This document shows, one piece after another, positions 41,242 to 41,777 of a stretch of DNA of 41,777 nt (positions are counted from its first letter, which is position 1; each line of letters begins with the position of its first letter). The notes under the pieces are model-generated. The model ran no database searches. It was not told where the DNA came from and saw only the letters and a program-made list of their open reading frames with translations. The stretch is taken from the NCBI GenBank assembly GCA_020723925.1, contig DYHX01000008.1:1-41777 (forward strand), in the 5' to 3' direction. The translations under genes and the position numbers were made by a program. The stretch is from Nitrospira japonica. GTDB lineage: Bacteria > Nitrospirota > Thermodesulfovibrionia > Thermodesulfovibrionales > DYHX01.

Positions 41242-41577
41242 CTATCTCCTGCCACCCCGGCCTCCGCCGAAACCACCTCCACCACCGAATCCTCTTCCTC
41301 TACCACCCCTGAAACCGCCCTCGCGCTTCTGCTGCGGCCTGGCTTCGTTTACTGTCAGGGCTCTTCCCTCAAACTCTTTACCGTTAAACATAGAAATTGC
41401 CTTCCTGGCGTCTTCTTCTGTTGCCATCTCTACAAAACCGAATCCCCTCCCTCTACCAGTCTGGGGGTCAGTAATCAGTTTTACCGAGACAACCTCTCCT
41501 GCCTGTGTAAAGAGTCCCCTCAGGTCATCTTCTGACACTTGATACGAAATGTTACCTACATAAAGCTTTGTTGCCAT
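41242..41577 (-). CDS. RRM-domain RNA-binding protein with Gly/Arg-rich tail
   Basis: 111 residues: a single RNA recognition motif with RNP2 LYVGNI (5-10) and RNP1 GRGFGFVE (43-50), then a tail of Arg-Gly and Gly-Phe repeats (about 90-111). Such small proteins are best known from cyanobacteria, where several are cold-induced and share operons with rpsU, as here. The ribosome binding site is GAGGAGG, 6 bases before ATG. A terminator-like hairpin lies in its leader. Confidence 0.94.
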   Translation of the reverse strand: MATKLYVGNISYQVSEDDLRGLFTQAGEVVSVKLITDPQTGRGRGFGFVEMATEEDARKAISMFNGKEFEGRALTVNEARPQQKREGGFRGGRGRGFGGGGGFGGGRGGRR

Positions 41578-41610
41578 ATGTTTCCTCCTCTTGAATTTTC
41601 ATGGATTAAC

Positions 41611-41650
41611 TAAAAAGCCCCCAGAGCTTTTTAATCGTCTCTGAGGGCTC
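41611..41650 (-). terminator. Terminator-like hairpin in the RRM gene leader
   Basis: On the minus strand AGCCCTCAGAG (41649-41639), a 12-base loop, CTCTGGGGGCT (41626-41616), then TTTTT to 41611. It lies 34 bases before the RRM start and downstream of a TTGACA box, so it is either an attenuator or the terminator of an upstream gene. Confidence 0.7.
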
Positions 41651-41701
41651 AGATCAAAACCGCTAAAAAGTTACAATACTATGCAACTTTTTTGAGGTAT
41701 T

Positions 41702-41707
41702 TGTCAA
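41702..41707 (-). promoter_or_regulatory. -35-like box upstream of the RRM-rpsU leader
   Basis: Minus-strand TTGACA. A partner CATAGT lies 18 bases further on, a weak -10. If used, transcription would start near 41670 and meet the hairpin at 41611-41650. Confidence 0.35.
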
Positions 41708-41721
41708 GAAATAAAACAGAA

Positions 41722-41777
41722 CGTGTCAAGCCAAAATAGAAATGTCCTATTTTCACCAAAATAGAAATGTCCGGTTA
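41722..41777. mobile_element. Probable end of an insertion sequence
   Basis: The 17-bp repeat CCAAAATAGAAATGTCC occurs at 41731-41747 and 41756-41772 in the same orientation, spaced 25 bp, after TGTCAAG. Repeated TGTCC-type ends like this occur at the termini of IS21-like and related integrase-core elements. The body would lie beyond the window. Confidence 0.5.

Noticed and set aside
41242-41310. Gly/Arg tail of the RRM protein as a frameshift artefact
   Set aside because: Arg-Gly tails of this type occur in other small bacterial RRM proteins and the frame is continuous.

Overview
This 41.8 kb stretch looks like the chromosome of an anaerobic, respiratory Gram-negative bacterium. A Nitrospirota (Thermodesulfovibrio-like) or deltaproteobacterial origin fits best. 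This is inferred from gene content: a large multihaem cytochrome c under sigma-54 and two-component control, GatAB, class 1B PyrD/PyrK, an MtaD-type deaminase, lipoproteins, type IV pilin-like proteins and mixed ATG/GTG/TTG starts. No rRNA is present, so the placement is tentative. Most genes are housekeeping genes in short operons. The spaces between them are crowded with small palindromic and MITE-like elements.

Layout. 1-6420 (+): gatA-gatB, tRNA-Ser(GGA), the SRP RNA (ffs), then dnaX-ybaB-recR. 6432-15493 (-): MTA/SAH deaminase, a DUF2723 membrane protein, an orphan type IV pilin, rlpA, hslU-hslV, xerC, trmFO. 15915-20415 (+): a YqaA/DedA-type protein, a PsiE-like protein, yajQ, an NfeD protease with its SPFH/stomatin partner, and a TVP38-like protein. 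20406-27991 (+): a haem-binding DUF3365 sensor with a degenerate histidine box, a short graveyard of decayed genes (cas6 fragment, HTH antitoxin fragment, MITE), then a sensor kinase / NtrC-type regulator pair, a -24/-12 promoter and a 600-residue multihaem cytochrome. 28313-35833 (-): an FKBP isomerase, a von Willebrand A / coiled-coil membrane pair, three tRNA genes interleaved with tadA and a DUF2155 lipoprotein, a pseudopilin and an iscR-tusA-iscS-iscU set. 35895-38934 (-): SAM hydrolase, pyrD, pyrK, greA. 39076-40764 (+): proS. 41032-41577 (-): rpsU and an RRM protein, with an insertion-sequence end at the window edge.

The strongest unusual signals are these. (1) A family of three ~130 bp elements (3641-3770, 28146-28274, 31641-31772) has conserved ends and a predicted three-way-junction fold whose arms differ in sequence but stay paired. 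(2) The IscS-like protein lacks the PLP lysine and three other cofactor contacts but keeps the sulfur-carrying cysteine. (3) A DUF3365 'histidine kinase' has Asp where the phospho-accepting His should be. (4) The cytochrome has nine CXXCH motifs plus a C-X8-CH motif, behind a near-consensus sigma-54 promoter. (5) Small palindromes sit in frame inside gatA and pyrK, and a repeat supplies the rlpA N-terminal codons and the hslU stop codon.

Several gene arrangements make functional sense. tadA sits between tRNA genes, directly behind its own substrate tRNA-Arg(ACG). The isc genes follow an IscR gene with an IscR-type operator at its promoter. The kinase/regulator pair immediately precedes the sigma-54 promoter it probably drives. 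SAM hydrolase and MTA/SAH deaminase both belong to adenosyl-group salvage.
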